NCBI GenBank assembly: GCA_965242615.1
Contig: CBDESR010000005.1
Location: 1 to 64,000, forward strand
From: CBDBCU01 sp965242615
GTDB taxonomy: Bacteria > Chloroflexota > Dehalococcoidia > Lucifugimonadales > UBA3495
Direction of reading: 5' to 3'
DNA: 64,000 bases
Made by a program: the position numbers and the translations under genes. The notes under the pieces were generated by a model. That model saw nothing but the letters and a program-made list of their open reading frames with translations, made no database searches and was not told where the DNA came from. Positions 8,715 through 17,089 of this stretch are shown here, piece by piece (position 1 is the stretch's first letter; each line of letters begins with the position of its first letter).

Positions 8715-10463
8715 ATGCCGATAAGACTGCTGTCCCCGGAACTGGCGGCGCAGATTGCGGCCGGCGAGGTGGTGGAACGGCCGGCGTCGGTGGTCAAGGA
8801 GTTGGCGGAGAACGCCATTGACGCCGGGGCTACCCGCATCAGCGTGGAAATCCGGGGCGGCGGCATTGAGCGCATCCGGGTGGTGGATGACGGTTCGGGT
8901 ATCCCGCCGGATGAAGTGGCGCTGGCTTTTCAGCATCACGCTACCAGCAAGCTGAGCGGGCCGGAGCAGTTGGACGCTATCGGCACTTTGGGCTTTCGCG
9001 GCGAAGCCCTGCCCAGTATCGCCGCCGTTTCCCGAATGACTTTGACCACCCGGCCGGCGGACGCCGACCGGGGTTATTGTATTGACTTCGTCTGGGGCAA
9101 GCTGCTGAAGGAAGGGGCGGAAGGCGGGCCGCCGGGAACGGCGGTGACAGTGGCGGATTTGTTCGGCAATCTGCCGGCCCGGCGGAAGTTTCTGAAGTCG
9201 GCTAACGCTGAGGGCGGCCGCGTCCACGAGCTGGTTTCCCGCTATGCGCTGGCGTACCCGGAAATCGCTTTCCGGTTGACGGTGGGCGAGCGGGCGGCAT
9301 TGGCTACGCCGGGCAACGGCCGGCCGGCGGAGGTTTTGCTGGCGGTGTACGGTGCGGAAGCGGCGGCGGCAATGCTGGAAGTTGCCGGGCAAGACGCGGA
9401 GACCGGCTATCGGGTTGCCGGGTTTGCCGGCGCGCCCAACCTGCACCGGGCCAACCGCACTTATATGACCTTTTTTGTCAACCGGCGGTGGATACAGAGC
9501 CGGCTGCTGTCCTTTGCCTTGGAGGAAGCCTATCACGGCTTGCTGCCGGAAAAGCGTTACCCCTTGGCGTCGCTGAACTTGACCCTGCCTTATGACGCGG
9601 TGGATGTGAACTCGCATCCGGCGAAGCGGGAAGTGCGGTTTCATCAGGAGGGGAAGGTTTATTCAGCCTTGCAACGGGCGGTCCGGGCGGCGTTGGTCGC
9701 GGCCGCGCCGGTGCGGGATATTAGCGGGCCGGTGCGGACTATCGGGACAGGCGGCAATTCCGGTACGCCGGGGTTTTTCCGCAGTCCCTTTGACGCGCGC
9801 AGTCCGGGCAATGCGGCGATTAGCGGGGACGCCAGGGCCGGAGAGGACGGTTCCGGGCCGCCCGGGGCCGCCTTGACGCCGCAGCAGGCTTTGCCGGCTC
9901 TGCGGGTGGTGGGACAGGTGCGGTTGACTTATATTGTGGCGGAAAGCCCGGACGGGATGTATCTGGTGGATCAGCACGCAGCCCACGAGCGGGTTCTGTT
10001 TGACCGCATTGTGCAGGGGACGGCGCAGCGGGAGGTTCAGGCGCAGCCGCTACTTTCGCCGGCGGTGGTTGAGTTGACGCCGGGGCAGGTGGAGACGCTG
10101 GAAGGCAGCCGGGAGTTCCTGCAAACCTACGGATTTGAGGTGGAACCGTTTGGCGGGGGCAACAGCTACCTGCTAAGGGCAATGCCGGCAATGCTGACCA
10201 CGCAAGACCCGGCGCGGTCGCTGCGGGATGTGCTGGATTTGGCGGCTTTTGAGGGGCTGCTGAAGGAGCGGGAGGATATACTGGCGGCGTCAGTGGCCTG
10301 CCACAGCGCCATCCGGGCCGGCCAATCGTTGACCGATGCGGAAATGAGGTCCCTGCTGGAGCAGTTGGAAGTTACGGACAATCCGCATACCTGCCCCCAC
10401 GGGCGGCCGACGCTGCTGCATTTCAGTTCCTATCAGATGGAGCGGGAGTTCGGGCGGCGGTAG
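8715..10463 (+). CDS. mutL: DNA mismatch repair protein MutL
   Basis: MutL of 582 residues. The N-terminal GHKL ATPase shows the motifs ENAIDAGA, DDGSGI and GFRGEALPSI, then the transducer domain. The C-terminal domain has the elements of endonuclease-type MutL: DQHAAHERVLFD (the metal motif, ending in Asp rather than the usual Glu), ACHSAIRAG and CPHGRP. It is therefore probably a strand-nicking MutL, as expected where MutH is absent. The ATG at 8715 is chosen because the family starts at PIRLLSPELAAQIAAGEVV; a GTG 30 bases upstream would add a non-conserved extension. A strong terminator follows. Confidence 0.95.
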   Translation: MPIRLLSPELAAQIAAGEVVERPASVVKELAENAIDAGATRISVEIRGGGIERIRVVDDGSGIPPDEVALAFQHHATSKLSGPEQLDAIGTLGFRGEALPSIAAVSRMTLTTRPADADRGYCIDFVWGKLLKEGAEGGPPGTAVTVADLFGNLPARRKFLKSANAEGGRVHELVSRYALAYPEIAFRLTVGERAALATPGNGRPAEVLLAVYGAEAAAAMLEVAGQDAETGYRVAGFAGAPNLHRANRTYMTFFVNRRWIQSRLLSFALEEAYHGLLPEKRYPLASLNLTLPYDAVDVNSHPAKREVRFHQEGKVYSALQRAVRAALVAAAPVRDISGPVRTIGTGGNSGTPGFFRSPFDARSPGNAAISGDARAGEDGSGPPGAALTPQQALPALRVVGQVRLTYIVAESPDGMYLVDQHAAHERVLFDRIVQGTAQREVQAQPLLSPAVVELTPGQVETLEGSREFLQTYGFEVEPFGGGNSYLLRAMPAMLTTQDPARSLRDVLDLAAFEGLLKEREDILAASVACHSAIRAGQSLTDAEMRSLLEQLEVTDNPHTCPHGRPTLLHFSSYQMEREFGRR

Positions 10464-10499
10464 AAAAACAGCGGGGGCGGGAGGCTATAAAGGGATGGG

Positions 10500-10530
10500 G
10501 CGGCCGGCAGTACTGCCGGCCGCTTTTCAT
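10500..10530 (+). terminator. Rho-independent terminator after mutL
   Basis: A perfect 24-base palindrome (10500-10523, arms GCGGCCGGCAGT) is followed directly by TTTTCATTTT. It lies 36 bases after the mutL stop codon. Confidence 0.85.
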
Positions 10531-10567
10531 TTTGCCGGGAATGGTGGCGGGCAATGGCCGCCCGGCC

Positions 10568-10789
10568 TTAACCCTGGCGGCGAGGGTCAGTGCGCGGGTC
10601 TTGGGCCGGGTGGAAAATGGAGTCGGGGCCGGGGAAGTCTTTAGCCGTGGACAGGTCAGGTCGGCGGCCGCGGCGCAGCAAGCCGGCAGAAAGGAGAGTT
10701 ACGGCGGCGGTGCCGATGCCGAGTCCCGCCAGGAAACGGCGTCGGCTTTGCCCATTGTTGGCAACGGTTGCAGTGTTCTTTTTCAGCAC
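10568..10789 (-). CDS. Small twin-arginine signal protein
   Basis: Protein of 73 residues that is almost entirely a Tat signal: SRRRFLAGLGIGTAAVTLL near the N-terminus, then a short charged tail (KDFPGPDSIFHPAQDPR). The GTG start has an AGGGAG ribosome site eight bases upstream. Such miniproteins occur as small subunits or targeting partners of Tat-exported redox enzymes, but no such enzyme is adjacent here. It is convergent with mutL. The Tat translocase genes are at 50.8-52.2 kb. Confidence 0.65.
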   Translation of the reverse strand: MLKKNTATVANNGQSRRRFLAGLGIGTAAVTLLSAGLLRRGRRPDLSTAKDFPGPDSIFHPAQDPRTDPRRQG

Positions 10790-10843
10790 AGGTAATTCTC
10801 CCTAGTTCGAGTTGCGATGCGGGTGAGTTTTATTTGCTTTTGA

Positions 10844-11257
10844 TTGATTTTCAGTTGTACGATATTGCCGAGGCCGGTCAGCAATCAAAAGCAAAGGGAA
10901 CATAGCGCCAAGTTGAATCGCATCTTATATGCTGATAATATATTTTTCAAGTCGGACTGTTTCAACTTTAAGGTCGGGGACTATCGGGATGTGCATGGGG
11001 TTTCCGGCAGCTATTTCACCCTTACCAGCAATGACCGGGCGATGGTTCTGGTCAACCGGGAGGGCAACCACGGCGGTTTCAAGGTTTCCACCGTCAGCGA
11101 GATTGATGACGGGGCCATTGTCAACCAAGAGTTGACCCAGGCGGAATTGCCGCAAGACCGCCCCGGAACCGGCGGCTACCCCCTAGCCCGCCAGTGCCGG
11201 CCCGCAAATGCAAACCCTTGCTCTCGGGAGTATCATCAATGCGGGCGTTGCTGTTAG
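10844..11257 (+). CDS. DUF2283-like protein, copy 1 (degenerate ends)
   Basis: The middle of this frame (about 10958-11150) matches the DUF2283 proteins downstream: SGSYFTLTSNDRAMVLV, GGFKVSTVSEIDDGAIV, then LTQAELPQ. The usual N-terminus (VRVWYDKAGNYLDV in copy 2) is not recognisable, and there is no convincing start; the listed TTG is arbitrary. At the 3' end the frame misses the stop used by copy 2 and runs into the first nuclease-like gene. It is probably a decayed copy of the antitoxin-like partner. Confidence 0.45.
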   Translation: MIFSCTILPRPVSNQKQREHSAKLNRILYADNIFFKSDCFNFKVGDYRDVHGVSGSYFTLTSNDRAMVLVNREGNHGGFKVSTVSEIDDGAIVNQELTQAELPQDRPGTGGYPLARQCRPANANPCSREYHQCGRCC

Positions 11258-11307
11258 ACTACCAGGGCCGGGCCATCCGCTTCCCCGAGGAGCGGTGGCA
11301 GCATATC
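11183..11307 (+). repeat. 125-bp direct repeat, copy 1
   Basis: This stretch is nearly identical to 11801-11925. It covers the end of a DUF2283 gene, the intergenic spacer with its ribosome site, and the first 23 codons of a nuclease-like gene. It is the trace of a tandem duplication of the two-gene unit. Confidence 0.85.
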
Positions 11308-11529
11308 ATACAACGGCATCGGGATATGGCAGACTTCGAGGAAGGCATCAGCGAGGCTTTGCTTGCCCCTGACCAAATCCGCCGGGATGCCAATGACCCG
11401 AACACCGTTCGGCTATACTATAAATGGTTTCCCGTCACGCCCCAAGGCAGCAAGTGGGTCAGCGTCGCAGTGAAGTTCCTTAACGGCGACGCTTTTGTGT
11501 TGACTGCCTTGTTGACCGGGCGTATCTAA
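11239..11529 (+). CDS. Small nuclease-like protein paired with DUF2283, copy 1
   Basis: Protein of 96 residues starting at the ATG behind GGGAG. Conserved features shared with copy 2 are LLDYQGRAIRFPEERWQHI, a downstream H, PDxIxRDxxDPNTVRLYY and a C-terminal FVLTALLTGRI strand. The pattern resembles small, possibly BECR-fold nucleases often found beside DUF2283 genes, but I cannot name the family with certainty. The gene precedes a DUF2283 gene by 17 bases. A toxin-like role with DUF2283 as partner is inferred from gene pairing only. Confidence 0.65.
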   Translation: MRALLLDYQGRAIRFPEERWQHIIQRHRDMADFEEGISEALLAPDQIRRDANDPNTVRLYYKWFPVTPQGSKWVSVAVKFLNGDAFVLTALLTGRI

Positions 11530-11546
11530 CCCCATACGGCGGTGAT

Positions 11547-11804
11547 ATGAGCGAAGTTGAAAAAATCAGGGTTTGGTACGACAAGGCCGGCAACTACCTA
11601 GATGTGTTCTGGGTGTCCAAGGCCGGCAACTTCTTTATGCCCACCGCGAACGACCGGGTGGATGTTCTGGTGGACGACGCCGGGAATTTGTCCGGCTTTA
11701 TGGTCTGGGGCATCAGCCGTGTCAAAGACGAGGAGATTGTCGACGCGGACTTGACTCCGGTCGAATTGCCGCAAGCCGCCCCGGAGCCGGCCGCTGCAAC
11801 CTAG
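11547..11804 (+). CDS. DUF2283 family protein, copy 2
   Basis: Protein of 85 residues with the DUF2283 pattern: VWYDKAGNYLDVFW, an acidic beta-hairpin region (PTANDRVDVLVDDAGNLSGF) and MVWGISRVKDEEIVDADLTP. DUF2283 proteins are small all-beta proteins of unknown function usually next to toxin-like genes. It follows the nuclease-like gene and is the best preserved of the four copies here. The stop lies within the 125-bp repeat. Confidence 0.8.
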   Translation: MSEVEKIRVWYDKAGNYLDVFWVSKAGNFFMPTANDRVDVLVDDAGNLSGFMVWGISRVKDEEIVDADLTPVELPQAAPEPAAAT

Positions 11805-11925
11805 CCCGCCAGCACCGGCCCGCCAATGCAAACCCTTGCCCCTTGGAGTATCATAAATGCGGGCAATGCTGTTAGACTACCAGGGCCGGGCCATCCGCTT
11901 CCCCGAGGAACGCTGGCAGCATATC
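11801..11925 (+). repeat. 125-bp direct repeat, copy 2
   Basis: Second copy of the repeat at 11183-11307. The two copies are 618 bp apart, which is the length of one two-gene unit. Confidence 0.85.
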
Positions 11926-12183
11926 CTCATCGACCATTCGGAAATGGCTGCGATGGAATATACTATTGGGGAAACGCTGGCCGACCCGGATGAAATCTAC
12001 CGGGATCCCCAAGACCCGAACACCGTTCGGCTATACTATCGCTGGTTCAATGGCCTGCCGGTGGGCGACAACCGAATTTGCGTGGCGATTAAGGTTCTCA
12101 ATGGCGATGCTTATGTCATAACCGCTTTTGTCGCCAGCCACATCAAAGGAGATGAACTGCTATGGGGCAAATTGACCGGGTGA
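11857..12183 (+). CDS. Small nuclease-like protein paired with DUF2283, copy 2
   Basis: Protein of 108 residues, close paralogue of the gene at 11239. Shared blocks are LLDYQGRAIRFPEERWQHI, PDEIYRDPQDPNTVRLYYR and a C-terminal VAIKVLNGDAYVITAFVASHIK. The C-terminus is longer than in copy 1 (GDELLWGKLTG). The ATG follows TTGGAG by about eight bases. Its end overlaps the start of the next DUF2283 gene by 22 bases, a sign of translational coupling. Function is unknown; a toxin-like role is inferred from context. Confidence 0.68.
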   Translation: MRAMLLDYQGRAIRFPEERWQHILIDHSEMAAMEYTIGETLADPDEIYRDPQDPNTVRLYYRWFNGLPVGDNRICVAIKVLNGDAYVITAFVASHIKGDELLWGKLTG

Positions 12184-12410
12184 ACGTCTGGTTCGACAAG
12201 GCTTGGTACCACCTGGATGTGGTTTGGTCCCCGGGCCGCTGCTTTACGCCTACCGAAAACGACGATGTGTGGGTGCTGGTGGATAAGGACGGCAACATTA
12301 CGGGGTTCAAGGTTTGGGGTCTCAACAAGATCCAGGGCGGGGCCATTGTCAACCAGGACTTGACCCCGGCGGAACTGCCGCAAAACCGCCCGGCGGCCGT
12401 GGAGGTATAG
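12162..12410 (+). CDS. DUF2283 family protein, copy 3
   Basis: Protein of 82 residues: VNVWFDKAWYHLDVVW, TPTENDDVWVLVDKDGNITGF and KVWGLNKIQGGAIVNQDLTPAELPQ. The last block is closer to copy 1 than to copy 2. It starts inside the preceding nuclease-like gene, so the two are probably translated together. It is likely the immunity-like partner of that gene. Confidence 0.78.
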   Translation: MGQIDRVNVWFDKAWYHLDVVWSPGRCFTPTENDDVWVLVDKDGNITGFKVWGLNKIQGGAIVNQDLTPAELPQNRPAAVEV

Positions 12411-12415
12411 CCCTT

Positions 12416-12667
12416 ATGGAGGAAATCAAAAACATCAGCGTCCGCTTTGACGAATCCGGGGATTACTTCGTAGTCCATTGGGCGGCCCCGCCGGATACCC
12501 GCTACACCGCCACTGCCGACGACCGGGTGCAGGCTCTGGTGGACGCCGCCGGCAACCTCTGCGGGTTCAAGGTCTGCGGCATCAGCGAAATCGACGACGG
12601 GGAACTGGGCTTCGTCAATGTGGACTTGTACCCGGTGATGCCCGTAACGAATGCCAGCACGAATTAA
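12416..12667 (+). CDS. DUF2283 family protein, copy 4
   Basis: Protein of 83 residues beginning MEEIKNISVRFDESGDYFVV behind a GGAGG ribosome site. It keeps the family layout (TATADDRVQALVDAAGNLCGF, then KVCGISEIDDGEL) but is the most divergent copy and has no nuclease-like gene of its own. It may be an orphan antitoxin-like protein left by the duplication process. The luciferase-like gene follows 17 bases after it. Confidence 0.72.
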   Translation: MEEIKNISVRFDESGDYFVVHWAAPPDTRYTATADDRVQALVDAAGNLCGFKVCGISEIDDGELGFVNVDLYPVMPVTNASTN

Positions 12668-12684
12668 CAAGGAGGCGACCTCTT

Positions 12685-13635
12685 ATGCCGGTAACTTTTG
12701 GCTGTTCCTTGCCCAGCCGGGGGCCACTGGCTAGCCCCCAAACCCTGCGCTCCCTGGCCCAGCGCGCCGAGGAATTGGGCTTCGACTCCGCTTGGGTCAG
12801 CGACCATATCATCCTGCCCCGGCAGGTGGATTCTTTCTACCCCTACTCCCCGGACGGAACGCCGGCTTTCAGTCCCGACCAGCCCTATTATGACCCTTTG
12901 TCCGCCCTCAACTTTCTGGCCGGCTGCACCCACCGCCTGCGCCTCGGCACTCATGTGCTGATTATCCCCTACCGCAACCCGGTGCTAGCGGCCAAGATGA
13001 TTGCCACCCTCGACACTCTATCCGAGGGGCGGGTAACTTTGGGCGTGGGCGTGGGCTGGATGGAGGAGGAGTTTCAAGCCCTGGGGCTGGACACCTTTGC
13101 CGAGCGGGGCGCGGTAACTAACGAATACCTGCGCCTGTTCAAGGAACTGTGGACGGCGGAAAACCCGGAGTTCAACGGCCGCTATGCCCAGACTGCCGGG
13201 GCCGGCTTTCTGCCCAAGCCGGTACAAAAGCCGCATCCGCCGCTGTGGATTGGCGGCCATACCGGGCCGGCCTTGCGCCGGGCCGCCGCCTTAGGCGATG
13301 GCTGGATGCCTATTGGCCTGCGGCCGCCGGCGGTGCTGGAACCGGAGGAACTAGCCGGCAAAATCGCCCAACTGCGCCGCCTGACGGTCCAAGCCGGCCG
13401 CCCGGAGGACGCCGTAGCCCCCTGTTTCAGCACCGATGTGGAGTTTGACCGTACTGCCGGGCCCGGCCGCCGGCTGATGCAGGGCATCCCGGAACAAATC
13501 GCCGCCGACCTGCGCCAGTACCAGGACATCGGCGTTCAGAACTTCATCCTCGGCTTTCGGGTGAACAGCGCCGCCGCCTTGCAAGAGGCTATGGAGCAGT
13601 TCTCCCGGGAAGTGATGCCCCTGATTCCCGGGTGA
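12685..13635 (+). CDS. LLM class F420-dependent oxidoreductase (TIGR03619-like)
   Basis: Protein of 316 residues with the luciferase-like monooxygenase TIM-barrel pattern: an N-terminal beta strand (VTFGCSLPS), AEELGFDSAWVSDHI near residue 30, RLRLGTHVLIIPYRNPV around residue 90, GRVTLGVGVGWMEEEF and PPLWIGG. These are typical of F420-dependent members that act on small organic substrates. The ATG is behind a clear AAGGAGG. The upstream frame extension overlaps the DUF2283 gene and was discarded. The substrate is not predictable from the sequence. Confidence 0.88.
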   Translation: MPVTFGCSLPSRGPLASPQTLRSLAQRAEELGFDSAWVSDHIILPRQVDSFYPYSPDGTPAFSPDQPYYDPLSALNFLAGCTHRLRLGTHVLIIPYRNPVLAAKMIATLDTLSEGRVTLGVGVGWMEEEFQALGLDTFAERGAVTNEYLRLFKELWTAENPEFNGRYAQTAGAGFLPKPVQKPHPPLWIGGHTGPALRRAAALGDGWMPIGLRPPAVLEPEELAGKIAQLRRLTVQAGRPEDAVAPCFSTDVEFDRTAGPGRRLMQGIPEQIAADLRQYQDIGVQNFILGFRVNSAAALQEAMEQFSREVMPLIPG

Positions 13636-13665
13636 ACCGGGGCTAGACAGCAAAGGAGCGGCAAA

Positions 13666-14544
13666 TCACACGCTGTATTTCCGCTCCAGTTCGTACACCG
13701 CATCCAGCCCCAGCAAATCGGCTACATCCCAGCGGGTGCCGAACCGCTCCGGGTTCACTTGGCCGGTTTCTTTCAATTCGGCAAAAGCGTCCCGTAGCTG
13801 CCGGTAAATCAGCCAGATGGTGCTGCCGCAAATCATCAGCTTGTAGCCCATCGCGGCTACCGCCCGGGTATTCGCCAAATCGCCGTTATACATCCGGGGC
13901 AAATCGGGCAAATCCCGGGCATAAAGTTCCAAATCCGCAGCGGACTTGATGCCGTCCACAAAGACTAAATCCGCCCCGGCTTCCCGGTACGCCCGGCAGC
14001 GGCGCACGGTATCCTCCCAACCGGTAACGGCGTAGGCATCACAGCGGGCGATTATCACAAAATCCGGGTCAGTGCGGGCATCCAGAGCAGCCCGGATTTT
14101 CTGGATATGTTCCTCCATTGGCACTACCTGCTTGCCCTCGAAAAACCCGCACTTCTTGGGAAAAACCTGATCTTCGATATGGATGGCCGCCACGCCGGCC
14201 GCTTCATACTCCCGCACCGTGCGCTGCACATTCAGAGCATTGCCGTAGCCGGTATCCGCATCGCAGATGACCGGAATATCCACCGCATTGGCAATGTAGC
14301 GGGCGTTGGTCGTCATCTCGGTCATCGTCAGCAACCCCACATCCGGGAAACCCTTTTCGGCGGAAGTGCCGGCGCCGGTCATATAAACGGCATCAAAGCC
14401 CACGGCCTCGGCAATGCGGGCGTGCAGGGCGTTCATAATAAAGGGCGCGACAATCAGCCCGTCGGCGGCCAAAAGCTGGCGCAGGCGGGTAGTCGGCTTG
14501 ACGGACGGTGTAGCGGACGGAGCGGCGGTAGCAATGGCAGTCAT
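13666..14544 (-). CDS. Isocitrate lyase/PEP mutase family protein
   Basis: Protein of 292 residues of the ICL/PEPM superfamily, which cleaves or forms C-C or P-C bonds next to a carboxylate. Visible motifs are the metal-binding DADTGYGN, the IHIEDQVFPKKCGF loop and IARCDAY. In 2-methylisocitrate and isocitrate lyases the loop reads KKCGH; here the last residue is Phe, so the substrate may differ (for example an oxaloacetate decarboxylase or a 2,3-dimethylmalate lyase). It lies 26 bases after the hypothetical gene at 14571, probably co-transcribed with it. Confidence 0.85.
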   Translation of the reverse strand: MTAIATAAPSATPSVKPTTRLRQLLAADGLIVAPFIMNALHARIAEAVGFDAVYMTGAGTSAEKGFPDVGLLTMTEMTTNARYIANAVDIPVICDADTGYGNALNVQRTVREYEAAGVAAIHIEDQVFPKKCGFFEGKQVVPMEEHIQKIRAALDARTDPDFVIIARCDAYAVTGWEDTVRRCRAYREAGADLVFVDGIKSAADLELYARDLPDLPRMYNGDLANTRAVAAMGYKLMICGSTIWLIYRQLRDAFAELKETGQVNPERFGTRWDVADLLGLDAVYELERKYSV

Positions 14545-14570
14545 TAGTGGACTCCTTTAAGCCGGGTAAA

Positions 14571-15209
14571 TCAGGACAAAGAGTAAGTGTCGATAATCTG
14601 AAACCGCAAATCGGCTGCCCAGCCGCCGTTGTTCCAATCATCCCCGGCCGCGTCCGATTCAAAGCAGAGCAGGATTAGCTGACCGAGCCGGGTGTAGTAA
14701 GGCAGCAACAACTCCCGCAGAACACCTTGGGCAAAATCGGCGGCGGCGGCAAAAACCGGCTCAGGCAGGTTGGCATACTGCAACAGCGGCAGGCGGAGGG
14801 GAGGATTATCCGGGTCGATTTCCGGCAAGGGAGGTAGCCCGCCAATCCGTTGCAGTTGCTCAATAGCTGCCTGCCGCAGGAGGTTGACCGGCCATTGGGC
14901 GGGCGGCCGATAAGTTTCCTTGACGGCAAAGTCCAGATAGATCTGTCCGGCGGCGGCGGCCAATTCCCAAGCCGGCAGCGGGGCTCGGCGGTGGTAGCGC
15001 ACAAAATCCTGAACCGCCGCTTGCAGACCCGCGGACACCGTCGCAACCTTATCCTCCGGGCCGGCAAAGTAGTCCACCAGCGGCAGGTGTACCGGGTGCA
15101 TTTCCGCCGCCCAGCAAGCATACTGGCCGCAAATTATCTGCCGCGCCTGATAAACCCGGGCGGTAAAACGAGCTTCGGGAATAACCGATATGCCGTAGCG
15201 GATGGACAT
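14571..15209 (-). CDS. Hypothetical protein, possibly 2H-phosphoesterase-like
   Basis: Protein of 212 residues that I do not recognise with confidence. The N-terminus (RYGISVIPEARFTARVYQ, then MHPVHLPLVDYF) recalls the LigT/2'-5' RNA ligase fold, where a strand carries an H-x-T/S motif, but only one such histidine motif is suggested (VHLP) and the second is not evident. No signal peptide or membrane segment is seen. It precedes the ICL/PEPM gene on the same strand with a 26-base gap, so it may be functionally linked to it. Confidence 0.55.
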   Translation of the reverse strand: MSIRYGISVIPEARFTARVYQARQIICGQYACWAAEMHPVHLPLVDYFAGPEDKVATVSAGLQAAVQDFVRYHRRAPLPAWELAAAAGQIYLDFAVKETYRPPAQWPVNLLRQAAIEQLQRIGGLPPLPEIDPDNPPLRLPLLQYANLPEPVFAAAADFAQGVLRELLLPYYTRLGQLILLCFESDAAGDDWNNGGWAADLRFQIIDTYSLS

Positions 15210-15313
15210 AGCCAGCCCTCCGGGGTCTGAAGTAAAGGGATTGTAGGGTTGATGCCGCCGGGTGTCAAACGGGAATAAGTAAGTTCATTCACTCCATCCA
15301 GCCACGCCCCAAC

Positions 15314-16480
15314 TCACGCCGCCAGCCGCATTATCCCGTACAGATGCCGGTAAAGTTGCCCCGCTCCCTTAACCAGTTCCCACAGACTGCCCGAACTGCC
15401 CGGCCGCACATGGTCGAAAATCGCCGTTTCGGTGTAGCGTAAATCGTGGCGGCCTTGGGCGCGTAGGGCTGCGACCAAGCGGCGGGATTCGCCCACCGGA
15501 ATTAGTCGGTCGCCCACATCATGCATAATCAGCAGTTTCGCCTGCACCTGCGGCAGGTGAACGCTGGGCGATATAGCCGCCAACCCTTGCCGAAAAGACG
15601 CCGGCATCTGCGCGAACAGCTCCGCCGCCTGCTCCGGCGTAGTCCCTTCCAGGATGCGGCGGGACAGCTTGCCTTGCTCCGACAACTCATCCAATGCCGC
15701 CGCAGCTGCGGCGCCGCTTTCCCCCGGCCCAAAGCGGCGGGTCAGCAGCTCCCGTTCCGCCGGGTCGGTTACTACCTCGATCAGTTCGTTGACAAACACC
15801 CGGCGGGTCAGCGGATCCACCGCCCACGGTTCGACCTGACCGGCGGCGTTGAACTGGGAATTGCTGGCGATTTGCCGGAAAAAATCCGGGGCGTCATAGT
15901 AGCCGCCAAAGGAATTGACAAAGGCTACCTCCTCCCGGATGCGCGGGTTGGCGGCGGCGACCATTACGAAAGAGCCGCCTACCGAAAAGCCAGCCATTCC
16001 TACCCGCTCCGGATCTACATAGTCCCGGCTTTGCAAATGCTGAAAAGCCCAAGCCAGGTTGTCGATTTCCGCCGGGTCAACATTATTCCGCTCCCCCATC
16101 GTCGGCGACCAGCTGAGCATCGTCACCAAGCCGGCCCGGGACAGGGCATTGCCAAAGTTCACCACATCCGGGTCGTCCCGCCCGGCGGCGTTGGCCCCCA
16201 GAAAAACCAGCAGCCCGGCGCGGCGTTTGCCGTCCGGGATGTAATAAATATCGGCCGCGCCCAACCCGTCCGGGCGGTCATAGGTTATCGGCTGCCGGGT
16301 CGGGGTACTGGTGAACCAGGCTTGCGGCTTGACCGGGGAGGGCAGTACCTGGCTGACGAACAGGGCGGTGTGCCAAGCGGTAATCAGCTGGGGAAAGAGG
16401 GCGAACATAACGATTAACGCCACCAGCAAAACGCCGGCAGCCAGGTAAAGGCGGTAAGCGAACCGGCCCAGAACTTTCAT
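15314..16480 (-). CDS. Membrane-anchored alpha/beta hydrolase (dienelactone hydrolase-like)
   Basis: Protein of 388 residues. One membrane segment lies at residues 9-30 (LYLAAGVLLVALIVMFALFP). The hydrolase domain has the nucleophile elbow GFSVGG, an oxyanion-type region (LLVFLGANAAG), LLIMHDVGDRLIPV carrying the acidic residue, and a His near the C-terminus (IFDHVRPG). The type is that of secreted or outward-facing esterases anchored by an N-terminal helix. The substrate is unknown. Confidence 0.75.
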   Translation of the reverse strand: MKVLGRFAYRLYLAAGVLLVALIVMFALFPQLITAWHTALFVSQVLPSPVKPQAWFTSTPTRQPITYDRPDGLGAADIYYIPDGKRRAGLLVFLGANAAGRDDPDVVNFGNALSRAGLVTMLSWSPTMGERNNVDPAEIDNLAWAFQHLQSRDYVDPERVGMAGFSVGGSFVMVAAANPRIREEVAFVNSFGGYYDAPDFFRQIASNSQFNAAGQVEPWAVDPLTRRVFVNELIEVVTDPAERELLTRRFGPGESGAAAAAALDELSEQGKLSRRILEGTTPEQAAELFAQMPASFRQGLAAISPSVHLPQVQAKLLIMHDVGDRLIPVGESRRLVAALRAQGRHDLRYTETAIFDHVRPGSSGSLWELVKGAGQLYRHLYGIMRLAA

Positions 16481-16603
16481 CGCGGAACCTGAAAGTCGGC
16501 TTGACGGGGGATTTGCCCGTTAGAATCAAGTAGCGGGGGCGTTACCGCCCCGGAGAACCGGATTCTCCCGGCTGGAACACCCCCGCCTATACCGGTCAGC
16601 CGG

Positions 16604-17089
16604 CTACTTGACCGGTTCCTTGGTCATCAGCAAATGGCGGGCGTCAGCCAGCAGTTCCGCATCGGAGCGGTTCAGGTCGATGGCGTCGCCGTGCGGCTGG
16701 GGAACCGGAAAGCCGGTGCGGTAGTAAAGCTCCACCCGATTCCCTTCCGGGTCAAAGAAATACATCCCGAAGGCGTTGCCGTGGCTGACAATCCGCTCAA
16801 TGGTGATGTCCTCCGCCTCCAGCCGGGCCTTATACTCCCGCATATCCTGGATGGTCGGCACCTTAAAGGAAATCTGCTGAATGGTCTTGGTCGCGCTGTC
16901 GGCCTGCCGGCCCTGCATCACCACAAACTCGTGGTGTTCCGACACCGGATCCGAGGACATAAAGCACATTCCCCGCTCCAGGTTTTCGTCGGCGATTTGC
17001 AGGCCGATGACCCGGGAGTAAAAGTCCCGCTGTTTCATAAAGTCGTCGGCAAAGATGCCGACATGGCCCAATCCGGTAGTCTGAGGCAT
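16604..17089 (-). CDS. VOC family (glyoxalase/dioxygenase-like) protein
   Basis: Protein of 161 residues with the vicinal oxygen chelate fold: GLGHVGIFADDFMKQRDFYSR and a second half with FKVPTIQDMREYKARLE, YFFDPEGNRVELYY. Metal ligands would be His in GLGHVG, His in EHHEF and Glu in NRVELYY. The ATG at 17089 follows AAAGGAGGG; the longer upstream frame was dropped. The size and motifs resemble extradiol-dioxygenase-type VOC proteins of aromatic or fatty-acid catabolism, but the substrate is not known. Confidence 0.83.
   Translation of the reverse strand: MPQTTGLGHVGIFADDFMKQRDFYSRVIGLQIADENLERGMCFMSSDPVSEHHEFVVMQGRQADSATKTIQQISFKVPTIQDMREYKARLEAEDITIERIVSHGNAFGMYFFDPEGNRVELYYRTGFPVPQPHGDAIDLNRSDAELLADARHLLMTKEPVK

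Noticed and set aside
10960..12660. CRISPR array in the DUF2283 region
   Set aside because: The repeats are coding, 125 bp long and present only twice; there are no short regular repeats or cas genes anywhere in the window.
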